Shown here: in pieces, positions 18,309 to 27,028 of the stretch
Position numbering within the stretch: position 1 is the stretch's first letter
How the letters are laid out: every line of letters starts with the position of its first letter
Assembly (NCBI GenBank): GCA_002205125.1
Contig: NIOE01000007.1
Location: 124,001-188,000 of the forward strand
Source of the DNA: Roseateles noduli
GTDB lineage: Bacteria > Pseudomonadota > Gammaproteobacteria > Burkholderiales > Burkholderiaceae_C
DNA length: 64,000 nt
Direction of reading: 5' to 3'
Translations under genes and position numbers: made by a program
The notes under the pieces: model-generated
What the model saw: only the letters and a program-made list of their open reading frames with translations
Told to the model about the DNA's origin: nothing
The model's database searches: none

Positions 18309-19754
18309 ATGCGAGCCTTCCCCGCCCTCCTGCCCACCGTTCTGGTCCTGGTCGCCGCGCTGGCCACGAGCGGCTGCGCCACCCTCGTCGACACCCCGCC
18401 GGCACCGGTCGAGACCGCGCTGCGGCAGGCCGGCGTGCCGGCCTCGTCGCTGGCGGTGGTGGCCTATCCGCTGGACGCGCCCGGCACGGGACTGCGCCTG
18501 AACGCGGACCGGCCGATGGCGCCGGCCTCGACGATGAAGACGATCACCGCGGTCGTGGCGCTGGACCGGCTCGGTCCCAACAGTCGGGGACAGACCCAGC
18601 TGCTGGCCGCGGGCGACCTCCGCGACGGGCGCCTCGACGGGCCGCTGGTGCTCAAGGGCGGCGGCGATGCGGACCTCGACTGGCCCGCGTTGTGGGCGAT
18701 GCTGCGCGAAGTGCGCGAGCGCCACGGCGTGCGCGAACTGGCGGGCGGCATCCTCGTCGACCGCGGCCTGTTCAACCCGGCGCGACCGGACATCGGCGCG
18801 CCGCGTTTCGACGAGCAGGCCGAGTTCCCCTACAACGTGATCCCGGATGCGCTGCACCTCAACGGCAGCCTGCTGCAGTACGACTTCTGGTCCGACGACC
18901 GCAGCCTGACGGTGCGGCCGTTCCCGCAGTTCGGCGGGCTGGCGATCGACACGAGCGCGATCCTGCTGAACGACAAGCCCTGCAAGGACTGGGACGACGA
19001 CTGGAAGCCGTCGCGCTTCGAGGCCTTGCCCGAAGGCGGCGGCCGGCTGGTGCTGGCGGGCGAGTTCCCGCGCGGGTGCCAGGTCTTGCAGTCGCTGAAC
19101 GTGCTGGACCGCCAATGGGAAACGGCCCAGGCGCTGCGGCAGTTGTGGGGCTCGCTGGGCGGCACGCTGTCCGGCGACGTCCGCGAGGGCACGACGCCCG
19201 AAGGCGCCCGCGTGCTGGCCCAGCACCGCGACCGCCCGCTGGCCGAGCTGCTCCGCCCGATCATGAAGGCCTCCGACAACGCGCTGGCGCGGATGCTGTT
19301 CCTGAGGCTCGGTGCGTCGGCAGCCCAGCCCGGCGAGGACACCCGCGAGGCCGCCGCGCGCGTGGTGCGCGAGTGGTTCGCCACGCAGAAGATCGCCACG
19401 GCCGGTCTGGCGCTGGAGAACGGCTCCGGCCTGTCGCGCAGCGAGCGGGCCTCGGCCGCGCAGATGGCGGCGATGCTGCAGGCCTCGGCGCGTGGCGCGC
19501 ACGGCCCGGAACTGCTGGCCACGCTGCCGGTGGCCGGTGTCGACGGCACCCTGTCCCGACGTTTCAAGGGCACGGCCGCCGAAGGCCGCGCGCGGATGAA
19601 GACCGGCACGCTGCGCGACGTCGTGGCGCTGGCCGGTTTCGTGCCGGACTCCACCGGCAGGACCTGGATCGTCGTGGCGATCGTCAACGACGATCAGGCG
19701 GCCAAGGCGCGACCGGCGATCGACGCGCTGGTGGACTGGGTGGCGCGCCGATGA
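18309..19754 (+). CDS. dacB: D-alanyl-D-alanine carboxypeptidase/endopeptidase (PBP4 type), lipoprotein
   Basis: Class C penicillin-binding protein of 481 residues that trims D-Ala and cuts 4-3 crosslinks in peptidoglycan. Ser74-x-x-Lys77 (STMK), Ser322-Asp-Asn324 and Lys431-Thr-Gly (MKTGTLRDV) form the active site; the long insert after SxxK matches peptidase family S13. A lipobox ATSGC (Cys23) predicts a lipoprotein, unlike soluble E. coli PBP4. A TATAAC -10-like element at 18261-18266 may drive it. It is divergent from a TonB receptor and convergent with a hypothetical gene. Confidence 0.93.
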   Translation: MRAFPALLPTVLVLVAALATSGCATLVDTPPAPVETALRQAGVPASSLAVVAYPLDAPGTGLRLNADRPMAPASTMKTITAVVALDRLGPNSRGQTQLLAAGDLRDGRLDGPLVLKGGGDADLDWPALWAMLREVRERHGVRELAGGILVDRGLFNPARPDIGAPRFDEQAEFPYNVIPDALHLNGSLLQYDFWSDDRSLTVRPFPQFGGLAIDTSAILLNDKPCKDWDDDWKPSRFEALPEGGGRLVLAGEFPRGCQVLQSLNVLDRQWETAQALRQLWGSLGGTLSGDVREGTTPEGARVLAQHRDRPLAELLRPIMKASDNALARMLFLRLGASAAQPGEDTREAAARVVREWFATQKIATAGLALENGSGLSRSERASAAQMAAMLQASARGAHGPELLATLPVAGVDGTLSRRFKGTAAEGRARMKTGTLRDVVALAGFVPDSTGRTWIVVAIVNDDQAAKARPAIDALVDWVARR

Positions 19755-19788
19755 GCGGGCCGGCGCACCGCGAGCGTCGTGTGCCGGG

Positions 19789-20448
19789 CTAGAAGCGTGG
19801 AGGCGGTGTCGGGGAGACTTTCAGGGCGAAGGTGTCCAGCTGGCGCAGACATTGGACGCCGGCCATGGCGTCGGTACAGATTTCCAGCGCGTCGATGAGT
19901 TGCTTGAAGCGGTCGCGATCAGCCTGCGGCGCGCGCACCAGGTGATCGAACGCACCCCCGTCGCAGCGCTTGAAGAACTGATTCCGATTGAGCAGGAACT
20001 CGGCACCGGCGCGCTGCACGCCGGGCGGTTCTTTCACGGTCAGGTTCGACAGCCATCCCGTATTCGCGGACTGGATGCGCTTGAACCGATCAATCTGCTG
20101 ATGGAAGCCGGTCAGCTCACCTGCTTGAGCGCGTTCGCCCAGTTGCGTGGCCTGGACCTGGAGCCTGGCGCTCCAGCCTCGCAACGCCACCCGGACCGGC
20201 TCGCTGTAGAGCGGCTTGAGTTCCGTGCAGACCCAATCGAGCGATTGCCAGCAGCCTTTCCAGAAAGCGGCCTCGTGCATCGCCATCTCGGGCGTGATCG
20301 CGCAGTCCGCACCGCCGGCGGCGCCGGGTCCCCAGGCATCGCCCAGCCAGGAGTGCGACGCGGGGGAGTGGGGGATGGGGAGCATCGGAGAAGCTGGTCG
20401 TAGCGGCAGGACGCGTTGAGTCGACACTGCGGGCCGAGCATCCGACAC
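19789..20448 (-). CDS. Hypothetical protein
   Basis: A 219-residue protein I do not recognise. It is predicted soluble, rich in Trp, Gln and charged residues (e.g. FHQQIDRFKRIQSANTGWL) and mostly helical in look, with no signal peptide or membrane segment. The start is uncertain: GTG 20448 gives this length and ATG 20385 would remove 21 residues. It lies downstream of the exported LD-carboxypeptidase gene in the same direction, 88 bases away, and could be the last gene of that group. Confidence 0.5.
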   Translation of the reverse strand: MSDARPAVSTQRVLPLRPASPMLPIPHSPASHSWLGDAWGPGAAGGADCAITPEMAMHEAAFWKGCWQSLDWVCTELKPLYSEPVRVALRGWSARLQVQATQLGERAQAGELTGFHQQIDRFKRIQSANTGWLSNLTVKEPPGVQRAGAEFLLNRNQFFKRCDGGAFDHLVRAPQADRDRFKQLIDALEICTDAMAGVQCLRQLDTFALKVSPTPPPRF

Positions 20449-20536
20449 CCTTCAGCGGCGGCGACGACCTCGCAGGCCGTCGCAGACCTCATGGCGGTTC
20501 GCGCCCCTGCACCCTCGCAGCGCTCCTCAGCGCTCC

Positions 20537-21628
20537 TCAGACCACCGCCGGCGACAGCAGCCGCAGCGTGCCGGCCCGGGCGTCCATCTCGGCGGGCTGG
20601 CCCACCGGCACGGTGAACTTGCGCTTGATGTGGCCGATCATGGCGCCGCGGTAGACGGGCACGTTCAGCGGCAGGAAGTAGTCGTCGAACACCTCGTCCA
20701 GCGTCAGCGTGCCGAAGTTGCCGTCGCCCGGGCCGCACTGTGTGAACTTGCCGAGCACGACGCCGGCCAACTGGTCGAGCGCGCCGCTCAGGCGCAGCGT
20801 CGACAGCATGCGGTCGACGCGGTAGATGTATTCGTTGATCTCTTCCAGGAACAGGATCGCGCCGCGCGTGTCCGGGAAGAACGGCGAGCCCGCCAGCGAA
20901 CTCAGCACCGCCAGGTTGCCGCCGACCAGCGGCCCGCGCGCGAGGCCCGGTCGCAGTGTGCTGATGCGGTCTTCGCGCTGGACGAGGTGGGCGCCGCGCT
21001 CGCCTTGCGGGTTCTGCAGCAGGTCCGCCTGCGCGTCCATCGCGACGGCGCGGAAATGCTGGAGGGAGAACTCGTTCCACTCCGAGCCCGCGACCGGGCA
21101 GTGGAAGGTGATCAGCCCCGTCTGCCGGTGGATCGCGTTGACCAGGCTGGTCAGGTCCGAGAAGCCGCCGAAGAACTTCGGCTTGCGGCGGATCAGCGCG
21201 TAGTTCAGCTTGTCGACGATGCGGTTGCAGCCCGAGCCGCCGGTCAGCGCGAGGATGCCCGCGACCTCGTCGTCGGCGAAGAAGTCGTTGATGTCCGCCG
21301 CGCGCTGGACGTCGGTGCCGCCGAACTGGCCGTAGCGCCCGCGCACGTTGGCGCCGAGCTTGACCTTGAAGCCGAGCGCCTCCAGCGTGTCGACGGCGAT
21401 CTCCAGCGGCTCGCGCTCGTAGGTGGCGTTGGCGGGACTGACGAGGCCGATCGTGTCGCCGACCTTCAACCGGCGCGCGCGCAACGGCTCGGGCGCGGCA
21501 GGCGTGCGGTCGTTGCGGGCACCACGGGCGGACGGACTCGTCTGCGCCTGCGCAGACGGCAGTGCGACGAGCGCGGTGGCCGCCGCACTGGCGGCGCCGG
21601 TGAGGATCTGGCGACGGGAAGCGGTCAT
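20537..21628 (-). CDS. LD-carboxypeptidase, Tat-exported (peptidase S66)
   Basis: A 363-residue paralogue of LdcA carrying a twin-arginine signal (S-R-R-Q-I-L near residue 5, cut near PSAQAQ), so it should act in the periplasm. Catalytic positions are visible: Ser157 in GGFSDLTSL, Glu in FLEEINEYIYRVD and His in MIGHIKRK. It would remove D-Ala from tetrapeptides before uptake. It sits 18 bases after the D-Ala-D-Ala dipeptidase gene in a presumed dppA-lysR-ddpX-S66 run. A 10-base tandem duplication (GCGCTCCTCA twice, 20520-20539) overlaps its stop. Confidence 0.9.
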   Translation of the reverse strand: MTASRRQILTGAASAAATALVALPSAQAQTSPSARGARNDRTPAAPEPLRARRLKVGDTIGLVSPANATYEREPLEIAVDTLEALGFKVKLGANVRGRYGQFGGTDVQRAADINDFFADDEVAGILALTGGSGCNRIVDKLNYALIRRKPKFFGGFSDLTSLVNAIHRQTGLITFHCPVAGSEWNEFSLQHFRAVAMDAQADLLQNPQGERGAHLVQREDRISTLRPGLARGPLVGGNLAVLSSLAGSPFFPDTRGAILFLEEINEYIYRVDRMLSTLRLSGALDQLAGVVLGKFTQCGPGDGNFGTLTLDEVFDDYFLPLNVPVYRGAMIGHIKRKFTVPVGQPAEMDARAGTLRLLSPAVV

Positions 21629-21646
21629 GGAATCTCCGGAAGGCGC

Positions 21647-22288
21647 TCAGATCACCAGCGGCAGCTCGCGGCGGACACGCTCGCGGTCGCCGAAGTCGAA
21701 GTGCCACCATTCGGTGCTGATGGTCTGGAAGCCGGCATGGCGCATCGCCGCGCGCAGCCAGCCGCGGTGGCGGAGCTGTTCGGCGGTCAGGCCGCCGGCG
21801 GCGAGCTGTTCGGCTTCGAACTCGGGGTGCGAGGCCGGCGTCATCTCGTCGAAGCCGGTGCCCATGTCGAGCTCGCGGCCCTCGGCGTCGAGCAGCGTGA
21901 CGTCGACCGCCATGCCGAACGAATGGATGGAGCGCCGCGCCGGATGCGCCAGGTACTTGGTCAGCGGCGTGCCTTCGAGCTCCGCCCAGAGCGCTTCCTG
22001 CACGCGTTGCGGGCGGAGTGCGTCCAGCACCACCAGCGTCACTCCGGGGCAGTGCCGGCCCAGGTAGGCGGCGGCTTGCGCGACGGCGTCCGCCGACTCG
22101 CGGCGCAGGTAGGCGCAGTCCAGGCCGCCGTAGACGGCGCGGCCGACGAAGTTGTCAGGCGTCGCGTAGCGCAGGTCCACCGCGATGCCGGGGATGGTCA
22201 GCAGCGCGCGGAACTCGGCGTGCGAGGCGATCTCCTCGCAGGGGATGGGCGGGGGCGGGGCGTTGGCGACGGAGGCGTCCGGGGTCAT
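21647..22288 (-). CDS. ddpX: D-alanyl-D-alanine dipeptidase (M15, VanX/DdpX type)
   Basis: Zinc dipeptidase of 213 residues splitting D-Ala-D-Ala. Zn ligands and catalytic residues are present: His122 and Asp129 in SIHSFGMAVD, Glu193 and His196 in TEWWHFDF, and Arg92 in DALRPQR. There is no signal peptide, so it should act in the cytosol on imported dipeptide. Its position beside a dipeptide-binding protein and an LD-carboxypeptidase mirrors the E. coli ddpX-ddpABCDF idea of using cell-wall D-Ala-D-Ala as nutrient. No vanA/vanH partner is present, so vancomycin resistance is not implied. Confidence 0.92.
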   Translation of the reverse strand: MTPDASVANAPPPPIPCEEIASHAEFRALLTIPGIAVDLRYATPDNFVGRAVYGGLDCAYLRRESADAVAQAAAYLGRHCPGVTLVVLDALRPQRVQEALWAELEGTPLTKYLAHPARRSIHSFGMAVDVTLLDAEGRELDMGTGFDEMTPASHPEFEAEQLAAGGLTAEQLRHRGWLRAAMRHAGFQTISTEWWHFDFGDRERVRRELPLVI

Positions 22289-22341
22289 GGCGAGGCAACG
22301 TGGGGCCGAGGTGGAGCCGGAAGATCAGACGCCGGAGCGCG

Positions 22342-23241
22342 TCACTCCAGGCTCTCGAGGTTGGCGCGGGCGGCGTCGCGCAGATAGGTGACCAGCCGGC
22401 GCGCGGCCTGCGCCAGCGGCGCGCTGGCGGAGGTCAGGAGGTACAGCTGGATGCTCATGGCCGGCGCCAGCGGCCGGACCTTCACGCGGGTGCGGTCGGC
22501 CGAGGCGGCGGTGAAGGGATCGACCGCGGTCATGCCGACACCGGCCTCCACCAGCGCGCGGGCGAGCTGGTAGGTCTGGACGGTGATGCGGCTGTCCAGG
22601 TGGCGGCCTTCGGCCTCGCTGGCGTTGTGCAGCATGTGGCCGAGCGGATCGTCCTCGGCCATCGCGATCAGTTCGGACTGGATCTCCTCCAGCGGCAGCG
22701 GACCGGTGCCTTGGGCCTCAGGGCTGTGCATCGGGCACAGCGCCATCATGGTGCCGCTGGCCAGCACCTCGGCCTTGATGCCGGGGTGGCGCGGGTCCTG
22801 CAGGCTGAGCGCGAGATCGGCCTCGCCGAGCAGCAGCGCGGAGACGATCTCGCGCGTGTGATTCGTGCTGAGCTGGCAGCGGCTGCGCGGGAAGGCCTGC
22901 GCCCAGTGCGTCATCGCCGCCGGGATCACCGAGGCGCCCAGCGTGGGCGTGGCCATCAGGCGCAGCGATTCGGACTCGCCGCTGCGCAGGTTGGCGGCCA
23001 GGCGCCGGATCGCGACCAGGTCGCGGTTGAGCTTGTCGATCTCGACGAACAGGCGCTGCGCTTCCGGCGTCGGATAGAGCTTGCCGCGGACGCGGTCGAA
23101 CAGCGGCATGCCGAGCTGCAGCTCGCAGTGCTGCAGCACCTTGGTCACGGCGGGCTGGGAAATGTGGAGCAGCTGCGCCGCGCCGCTGATCGTGCCGGCC
23201 TGCATGATCGCGTGGAAGACTTCAATGTGACGAAGCCTCAT
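22342..23241 (-). CDS. LysR-family transcriptional regulator
   Basis: A 299-residue regulator with an N-terminal winged helix (residues 1-60; MQAGTISGAAQLLHISQPAVTK) and a periplasmic-binding-type effector domain (about 90-295). The helix-turn-helix region resembles the amino-acid/opine-responsive NocR/OccR branch. It is encoded between dppA and ddpX in the same direction, which suggests it controls this D-amino-acid dipeptide gene set, possibly with a peptide or D-Ala as effector; this is inferred. Confidence 0.9.
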   Translation of the reverse strand: MRLRHIEVFHAIMQAGTISGAAQLLHISQPAVTKVLQHCELQLGMPLFDRVRGKLYPTPEAQRLFVEIDKLNRDLVAIRRLAANLRSGESESLRLMATPTLGASVIPAAMTHWAQAFPRSRCQLSTNHTREIVSALLLGEADLALSLQDPRHPGIKAEVLASGTMMALCPMHSPEAQGTGPLPLEEIQSELIAMAEDDPLGHMLHNASEAEGRHLDSRITVQTYQLARALVEAGVGMTAVDPFTAASADRTRVKVRPLAPAMSIQLYLLTSASAPLAQAARRLVTYLRDAARANLESLE

Positions 23242-23304
23242 GTCAGCCCCCCGTCCGACGGGGTCGTCGTCCGACCCCCCGAGGGGGCCCGGCCCGGCTT
23301 GGGG

Positions 23305-23323
23305 CGGCCCGGCGCTCGGGCCG
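23305..23323 (-). terminator. GC-rich hairpin after dppA
   Basis: CGGCCC/GGGCCG with a 7-base loop in the dppA-lysR gap. There is no U tract, so it may attenuate rather than terminate. Confidence 0.3.
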
Positions 23324-23346
23324 GCGCGCTGAGAAGGAGGGGAGGC

Positions 23347-24945
23347 TTATTCACGATAGACGTTCTCAAAGACGACACCCCCGTTCGGCTGCATCTTGAA
23401 GCCTCGCAAGTCCTTGCTGGTGGGGATGTACACCGTCGAGTGTGCCATCGTGATCCACGGGCGTTCCCGCTTGAAGATCTCCTGGGCCTTCTCGTAGAGG
23501 GCGATGCGCTTGCTTTGATCGGCCGTGGCGCGCGCCGCCTCGATGAGGCGTTCGAACTCCTGATTGCAGAACTTCACGCCCGACTTGTTGGTCGCGCAGC
23601 TGAGGTTGGGTGTCAGGAAGTCGTCGGCGTCGCCGCTCTCGCCGGACCAGCCGCTCATGTAGACCGTGTGCTCGCCGGCGTTGGCGCGCTTGAGGTACTC
23701 GCCCCACTCGTAGGTGCGGATCTGCGCGCGCACGCCGATGCGGGCCCAGTCCTGCTGGATGAGCTGCGCCATCAACTGGCCGTTCGGATTCGTGGGGCGG
23801 GTGACCGGCAGCGCCCACAGGTCGAGGTCGAGTCCGTCCGGAAAACCGGCCTGCTTGAGCAGCGCCTTGGCGCGGTCGGGGTTGTATTCGTTCTTGATCG
23901 ACTTGTTGTAGCCGGGGATCGCGGGCGGGAAGGGGTTCACCGCCTGCATCGCGTCGCCGCGCGGGAACAGCGCGCGGAAGATCGCGTCGCGGTCGACGGC
24001 GATGTCCAGCGCCTCGCGCACCAGCCGGTTGTCGGTGGGCGGCTTGCGCAGGTTGAAGGACAGGTAGGAGATGTTGAGCGCCTGGATCTTCTCCAGCTTG
24101 ATGCGCTCGGGATGACGGTCGATCGCGGCGACGTCGATGTCACGCAGCGGCGAGGTGATCTGACACTCGCCGGCGAGCAGCTTCTGCACGCGCACCGGCG
24201 CCTCGCGGCTGATGGTGAAGATCAACTTCTGCGTCTTCTGCGGCTCGCCCCAGTAGTCGGGATTGCCTTCCATGCGGACGACGTCGTCCTTGGCATAGCT
24301 GCGGAAGCGGTACGGGCCGGTGCCGATGGGCAGGCGGTTGATCTGCGCGGCCTTGTCCTCGCGCAGCAGCTGCTGGCCGTACTCCGCTGACTGGATGCCG
24401 GCGAAGGCCATCGCGAACCAGGTGACGAAGGTGACGTTGGGCTGGGTCAGCGTGAAGCGGACGGTGCGGTCGTCGAGCTTCTCCATCTTCGCGATCGCCT
24501 TGGCCAGGCCGAGGTTCTGCGGATAGATGAAGTTCGCCGGGAAGGCCTTGTTGAACGGGTGCTCGCGGTCGAGGAAACGGCCGAAGGTGAAGAGCACGTC
24601 ATCGGCGTTGAGCGTGCGGGTCGGCGTGAACCAGGGGCGGGTGTGGAAGCGGACGTTCTCGCGCAGCGTGAAGGTGAACTCGCGGGCGTCGGGGCTGATG
24701 GTCCAGCTCGTCGCGAGGGCGGGCTGCAGCGCGGTGCCGCCGCGCTCGAAGCGCACCAGGCCCTGGAACATCTGGTTGTTGACGTTGTTCGTGCTGGCCG
24801 AATCCCATAACCCCGGGTCGAAGCCCTCGGGGCTGGCGTCGGTGCAGTACACGAGCGGCTTGACCGCGGCGGCGCCGGCCGCATGAGCGACGGGAAGCAC
24901 GGCGGACAGGAGCAGAGCCAGCGAGAGGGGAATGACTGAGCGCAT
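23347..24945 (-). CDS. dppA: Dipeptide ABC transporter substrate-binding protein
   Basis: Periplasmic binding protein (SBP_bac_5) of 532 residues; signal peptide about 1-23 (cut near VAHAAG). The start of the mature part (KPLVYCTDASPEGFDPGLWD) and the motifs PIGTGPYRF and GWSGESGDADDFL are close to DppA. It delivers dipeptides, possibly murein-derived, to the DppBCDF permease. That permease is encoded 1.1 kb upstream at 26.0-29.9 kb in the same direction; a toxin-antitoxin pair and an orphan small gene lie between, so the operon appears to have been split. Confidence 0.93.
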   Translation of the reverse strand: MRSVIPLSLALLLSAVLPVAHAAGAAAVKPLVYCTDASPEGFDPGLWDSASTNNVNNQMFQGLVRFERGGTALQPALATSWTISPDAREFTFTLRENVRFHTRPWFTPTRTLNADDVLFTFGRFLDREHPFNKAFPANFIYPQNLGLAKAIAKMEKLDDRTVRFTLTQPNVTFVTWFAMAFAGIQSAEYGQQLLREDKAAQINRLPIGTGPYRFRSYAKDDVVRMEGNPDYWGEPQKTQKLIFTISREAPVRVQKLLAGECQITSPLRDIDVAAIDRHPERIKLEKIQALNISYLSFNLRKPPTDNRLVREALDIAVDRDAIFRALFPRGDAMQAVNPFPPAIPGYNKSIKNEYNPDRAKALLKQAGFPDGLDLDLWALPVTRPTNPNGQLMAQLIQQDWARIGVRAQIRTYEWGEYLKRANAGEHTVYMSGWSGESGDADDFLTPNLSCATNKSGVKFCNQEFERLIEAARATADQSKRIALYEKAQEIFKRERPWITMAHSTVYIPTSKDLRGFKMQPNGGVVFENVYRE

Positions 24946-25038
24946 CGGGAGGAGGGCAAGCCGCGCATTGTCGAAACGCCGCTTCCCAGGTCACAACTGA
25001 AATGGGCGGGTTGGACCATAACACTGGGTTATGCGGAC

Positions 25039-25371
25039 TCAGTTGGCCTGCCTGATCCGGGAGCGCGCGAGCGCATAGGCGAGTCCGTCTTCCCGCTTCC
25101 CAATGCAGAAGACGATCACGATCAGGATGCCGTCTTCGACGCGGTAGATCAGGCGGATGCCTTGCTTGAGCAACTTGATCTTGTAAAAGCCTGCCAGTTC
25201 TCCGTGGAGCGCGGATCCGGGGACGTGGGGCTTGTTCAATCGCTTGCCCAGCAGTCCTTTGAGAAGCTTCCGCACGGAGCCGTCCAGATTCAACCACTCC
25301 CGCCATGCATCCACATGGAAGCGGATGCCATAGCGGTGCCCTTTCAGCGGTTTGTCTTCAGAGGTCGTCAA
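25039..25371 (-). CDS. relE: RelE/StbE-type toxin
   Basis: Putative mRNA-cleaving toxin of 110 residues. The core (KIKLLKQGIRLIYRVEDGILIVIVFCIGKRE) matches RelE/StbE toxins: strand-Lys-Arg-rich-strand and a final GKRE. The frame is open to 25449, but a TTG at 25371 preceded by GAGGTGG and overlapping the antitoxin stop region is the likely start. It is co-directional with its antitoxin and separates dppA from dppBCDF. Confidence 0.82.
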   Translation of the reverse strand: MTTSEDKPLKGHRYGIRFHVDAWREWLNLDGSVRKLLKGLLGKRLNKPHVPGSALHGELAGFYKIKLLKQGIRLIYRVEDGILIVIVFCIGKREDGLAYALARSRIRQAN

Positions 25372-25609
25372 AGTCCACCTCGACCAGCGGTGACTTGTCG
25401 GAAAGCCGCTCAATGGTCTTCCGGTAAGTGGCCTGATCGGCCAGGTCATCCATGACCGCCTCGTACAGGATCGGGTCCATCACATAGAAGGCCGGCTTGC
25501 CACCGCGAAGCACCGTGATCGGTCGATGTTTCGCTTCTTCCAGCACCGTGTCCGTCTGCTTCTTGAATGCGGTCAGGCTGACGATCAGTTCGTGTTCGAT
25601 GGCGTCCAT
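25358..25609 (-). CDS. Phd/RelB-type antitoxin
   Basis: An 83-residue antitoxin with an N-terminal Phd/YefM-like DNA-binding part (SLTAFKKQTDTVLEEA, then ITVLRGGKPAFYVMDP) and an acidic, extended C-terminus (VEVDFDDL) for toxin neutralisation. An AAGGAG site at 25615-25620 fixes ATG 25609. Its end overlaps the toxin start by 14 bases, the usual arrangement. It should repress its own operon with the toxin. Confidence 0.86.
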   Translation of the reverse strand: MDAIEHELIVSLTAFKKQTDTVLEEAKHRPITVLRGGKPAFYVMDPILYEAVMDDLADQATYRKTIERLSDKSPLVEVDFDDL

Positions 25610-25859
25610 ATCGGCTCCTTGGGGCGAGTCGATTATGGGTGGGACGTCCGGCGGAAGTGGACCAGGGCGACCCAACGCGGGCACCGAGCTTTCGGGCAGG
25701 CGGAACGACATGGAGGAAGCTCCAAACGATGGCGGGCAGCAATTTCACGCCGATGTGGCGTCACTCGCAATGACCTCGAACAGTCGAAATACTGAACGAA
25801 AGAGTCAGTGAACGTTGGTCGCATTCAGGCGAGCATGCAGGCTTCGTCCGGAGAGCAGC

Positions 25860-26033
25860 ATGAATCGAAAATCCCCTCTGCCCAAGCAGCAAGGTCAAGC
25901 ACCGATCCGCATTCCGAATGCCGAAACACAAGCGGCCATGCAAGAGGCTCGCGATATCCTCAAGGCCCGTCGGGCCGCGTCGAAACGGCGCTCTGCCGAG
26001 CTTGCGATGAAGCTCGTTGAACGAGGCGCCTAG
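25860..26033 (+). CDS. Small RelB-like antitoxin remnant or orphan
   Basis: A 57-residue basic protein. The stretch IRIPNAETQAAMQEARDI resembles the tail of RelB-type antitoxins (IPNAETRAAMEEA), but the expected acidic toxin-binding end is replaced by KARRAASKRRSAEL. GGAGAG at 25850-25855 supports the start. No toxin gene follows: its stop overlaps the convergent dppF stop. A degraded or orphan antitoxin is the best reading. Confidence 0.5.
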   Translation: MNRKSPLPKQQGQAPIRIPNAETQAAMQEARDILKARRAASKRRSAELAMKLVERGA

Positions 26034-27028
26034 ATCACATCACAAGCCACCAGCCGCCCATCGATCTCCCGCAGCTCCGGCCGCACCTCCGCGCAGCGCG
26101 CGACGGCCATCGGGCAGCGCTGATGGAACGCGCATCCCGTCGGCGGCTTGAGCGGACTCGGCAGCTCGCCGTGGATGCGGATGCGCTGGCGGCGGTCGGC
26201 CGGGCGCAGCGCCGGCGTGGCGCTGATCAGCGCCTGCGTGTACGGGTGCAGCGGCTTCGCGAAGAGGCGGCGCTTGTCGCCGTGCTCCACCACGCGGCCA
26301 AGGTACATCACCATCACCTCGTCGGCCACATGTTCCACCACCGCCAGGTTGTGCGAGATGAACACGTAGCCCGTCCCGAACTCCTCCTGCAGGTCCATGA
26401 AGAGATTCAGGATCTGCGCCTGGATCGACAGGTCCAGCGCCGAGGTCGGCTCGTCTGCGACGACGATGCCCGGCTGCATCACCATCGCCCGCGCGATCGC
26501 GATGCGCTGGCGTTGACCGCCCGAGAACATGTGCGGGTAACGCTGCAGGTGCTCATGGCGCAGTCCGACCTTCGCGGCCAGCGCCTCGATGCGCTCCTGC
26601 CGCTCGGCGCGGCTCAGCGGCGTGTTGATGACCAGCGGCTCCGCCAGCGTCGACGCGATCGTCTTGCGCGGATTCAACGCCGCATACGGGTTCTGGAACA
26701 CCATCTGCACGTCGCGTCTCAAGGCCTGGCGCGCTGAGGCGTCCGCGGCGTCTCGGCCGTGGATGCGCAGATCGCCGGAGGTCGGCGTCTCGATCAGCGT
26801 CAGCGCCCGCGCCAGCGTGGACTTGCCGCAGCCGGATTCGCCGACCACCGCCAGCGTCTTGCCCGGCGCGAGCGAGAAGCTGACACCGTCCAACGCCTTC
26901 ACCGTCGCCTTCGGTGCGAACCAGCCGCGGCTCACGCGGTAGTGCCGGGCGAGGTCGCGCGCCACCAGCAGCGGCGCAGCGCTGGCGCTTGTGCCCGCGG
27001 CGACAGGCTTGTCTGGCACGGCGCTCAT
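26030..27028 (-). CDS. dppF: Dipeptide ABC transporter ATPase
   Basis: A 332-residue ATPase: Walker [10 protein letters not shown], signature [14 protein letters not shown], Walker [14 protein letters not shown]-loop FISHNL, and the C-terminal oligopeptide domain with the Cys-bearing [12 protein letters not shown] motif seen in Dpp/Opp ATPases that can hold an Fe-S cluster. ATG 27028 overlaps the preceding dppD stop (ATGA), showing translational coupling. It pairs with DppD to power import of peptides delivered by DppA. Confidence 0.93.
   Translation of the reverse strand: MSAVPDKPVAAGTSASAAPLLVARDLARHYRVSRGWFAPKATVKALDGVSFSLAPGKTLAVVGESGCGKSTLARALTLIETPTSGDLRIHGRDAADASARQALRRDVQMVFQNPYAALNPRKTIASTLAEPLVINTPLSRAERQERIEALAAKVGLRHEHLQRYPHMFSGGQRQRIAIARAMVMQPGIVVADEPTSALDLSIQAQILNLFMDLQEEFGTGYVFISHNLAVVEHVADEVMVMYLGRVVEHGDKRRLFAKPLHPYTQALISATPALRPADRRQRIRIHGELPSPLKPPTGCAFHQRCPMAVARCAEVRPELREIDGRLVACDVI

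Noticed and set aside
21647-22288. Vancomycin-resistance reading of the VanX-like gene
   Set aside because: No vanH or vanA ligase nearby; dipeptide transporter and LD-carboxypeptidase neighbours indicate nutrient use, and Gram-negatives are intrinsically protected.
25039-26033. Insertion sequence or integrative element around the toxin-antitoxin genes
   Set aside because: No transposase, terminal inverted repeats or target duplications were found by eye.
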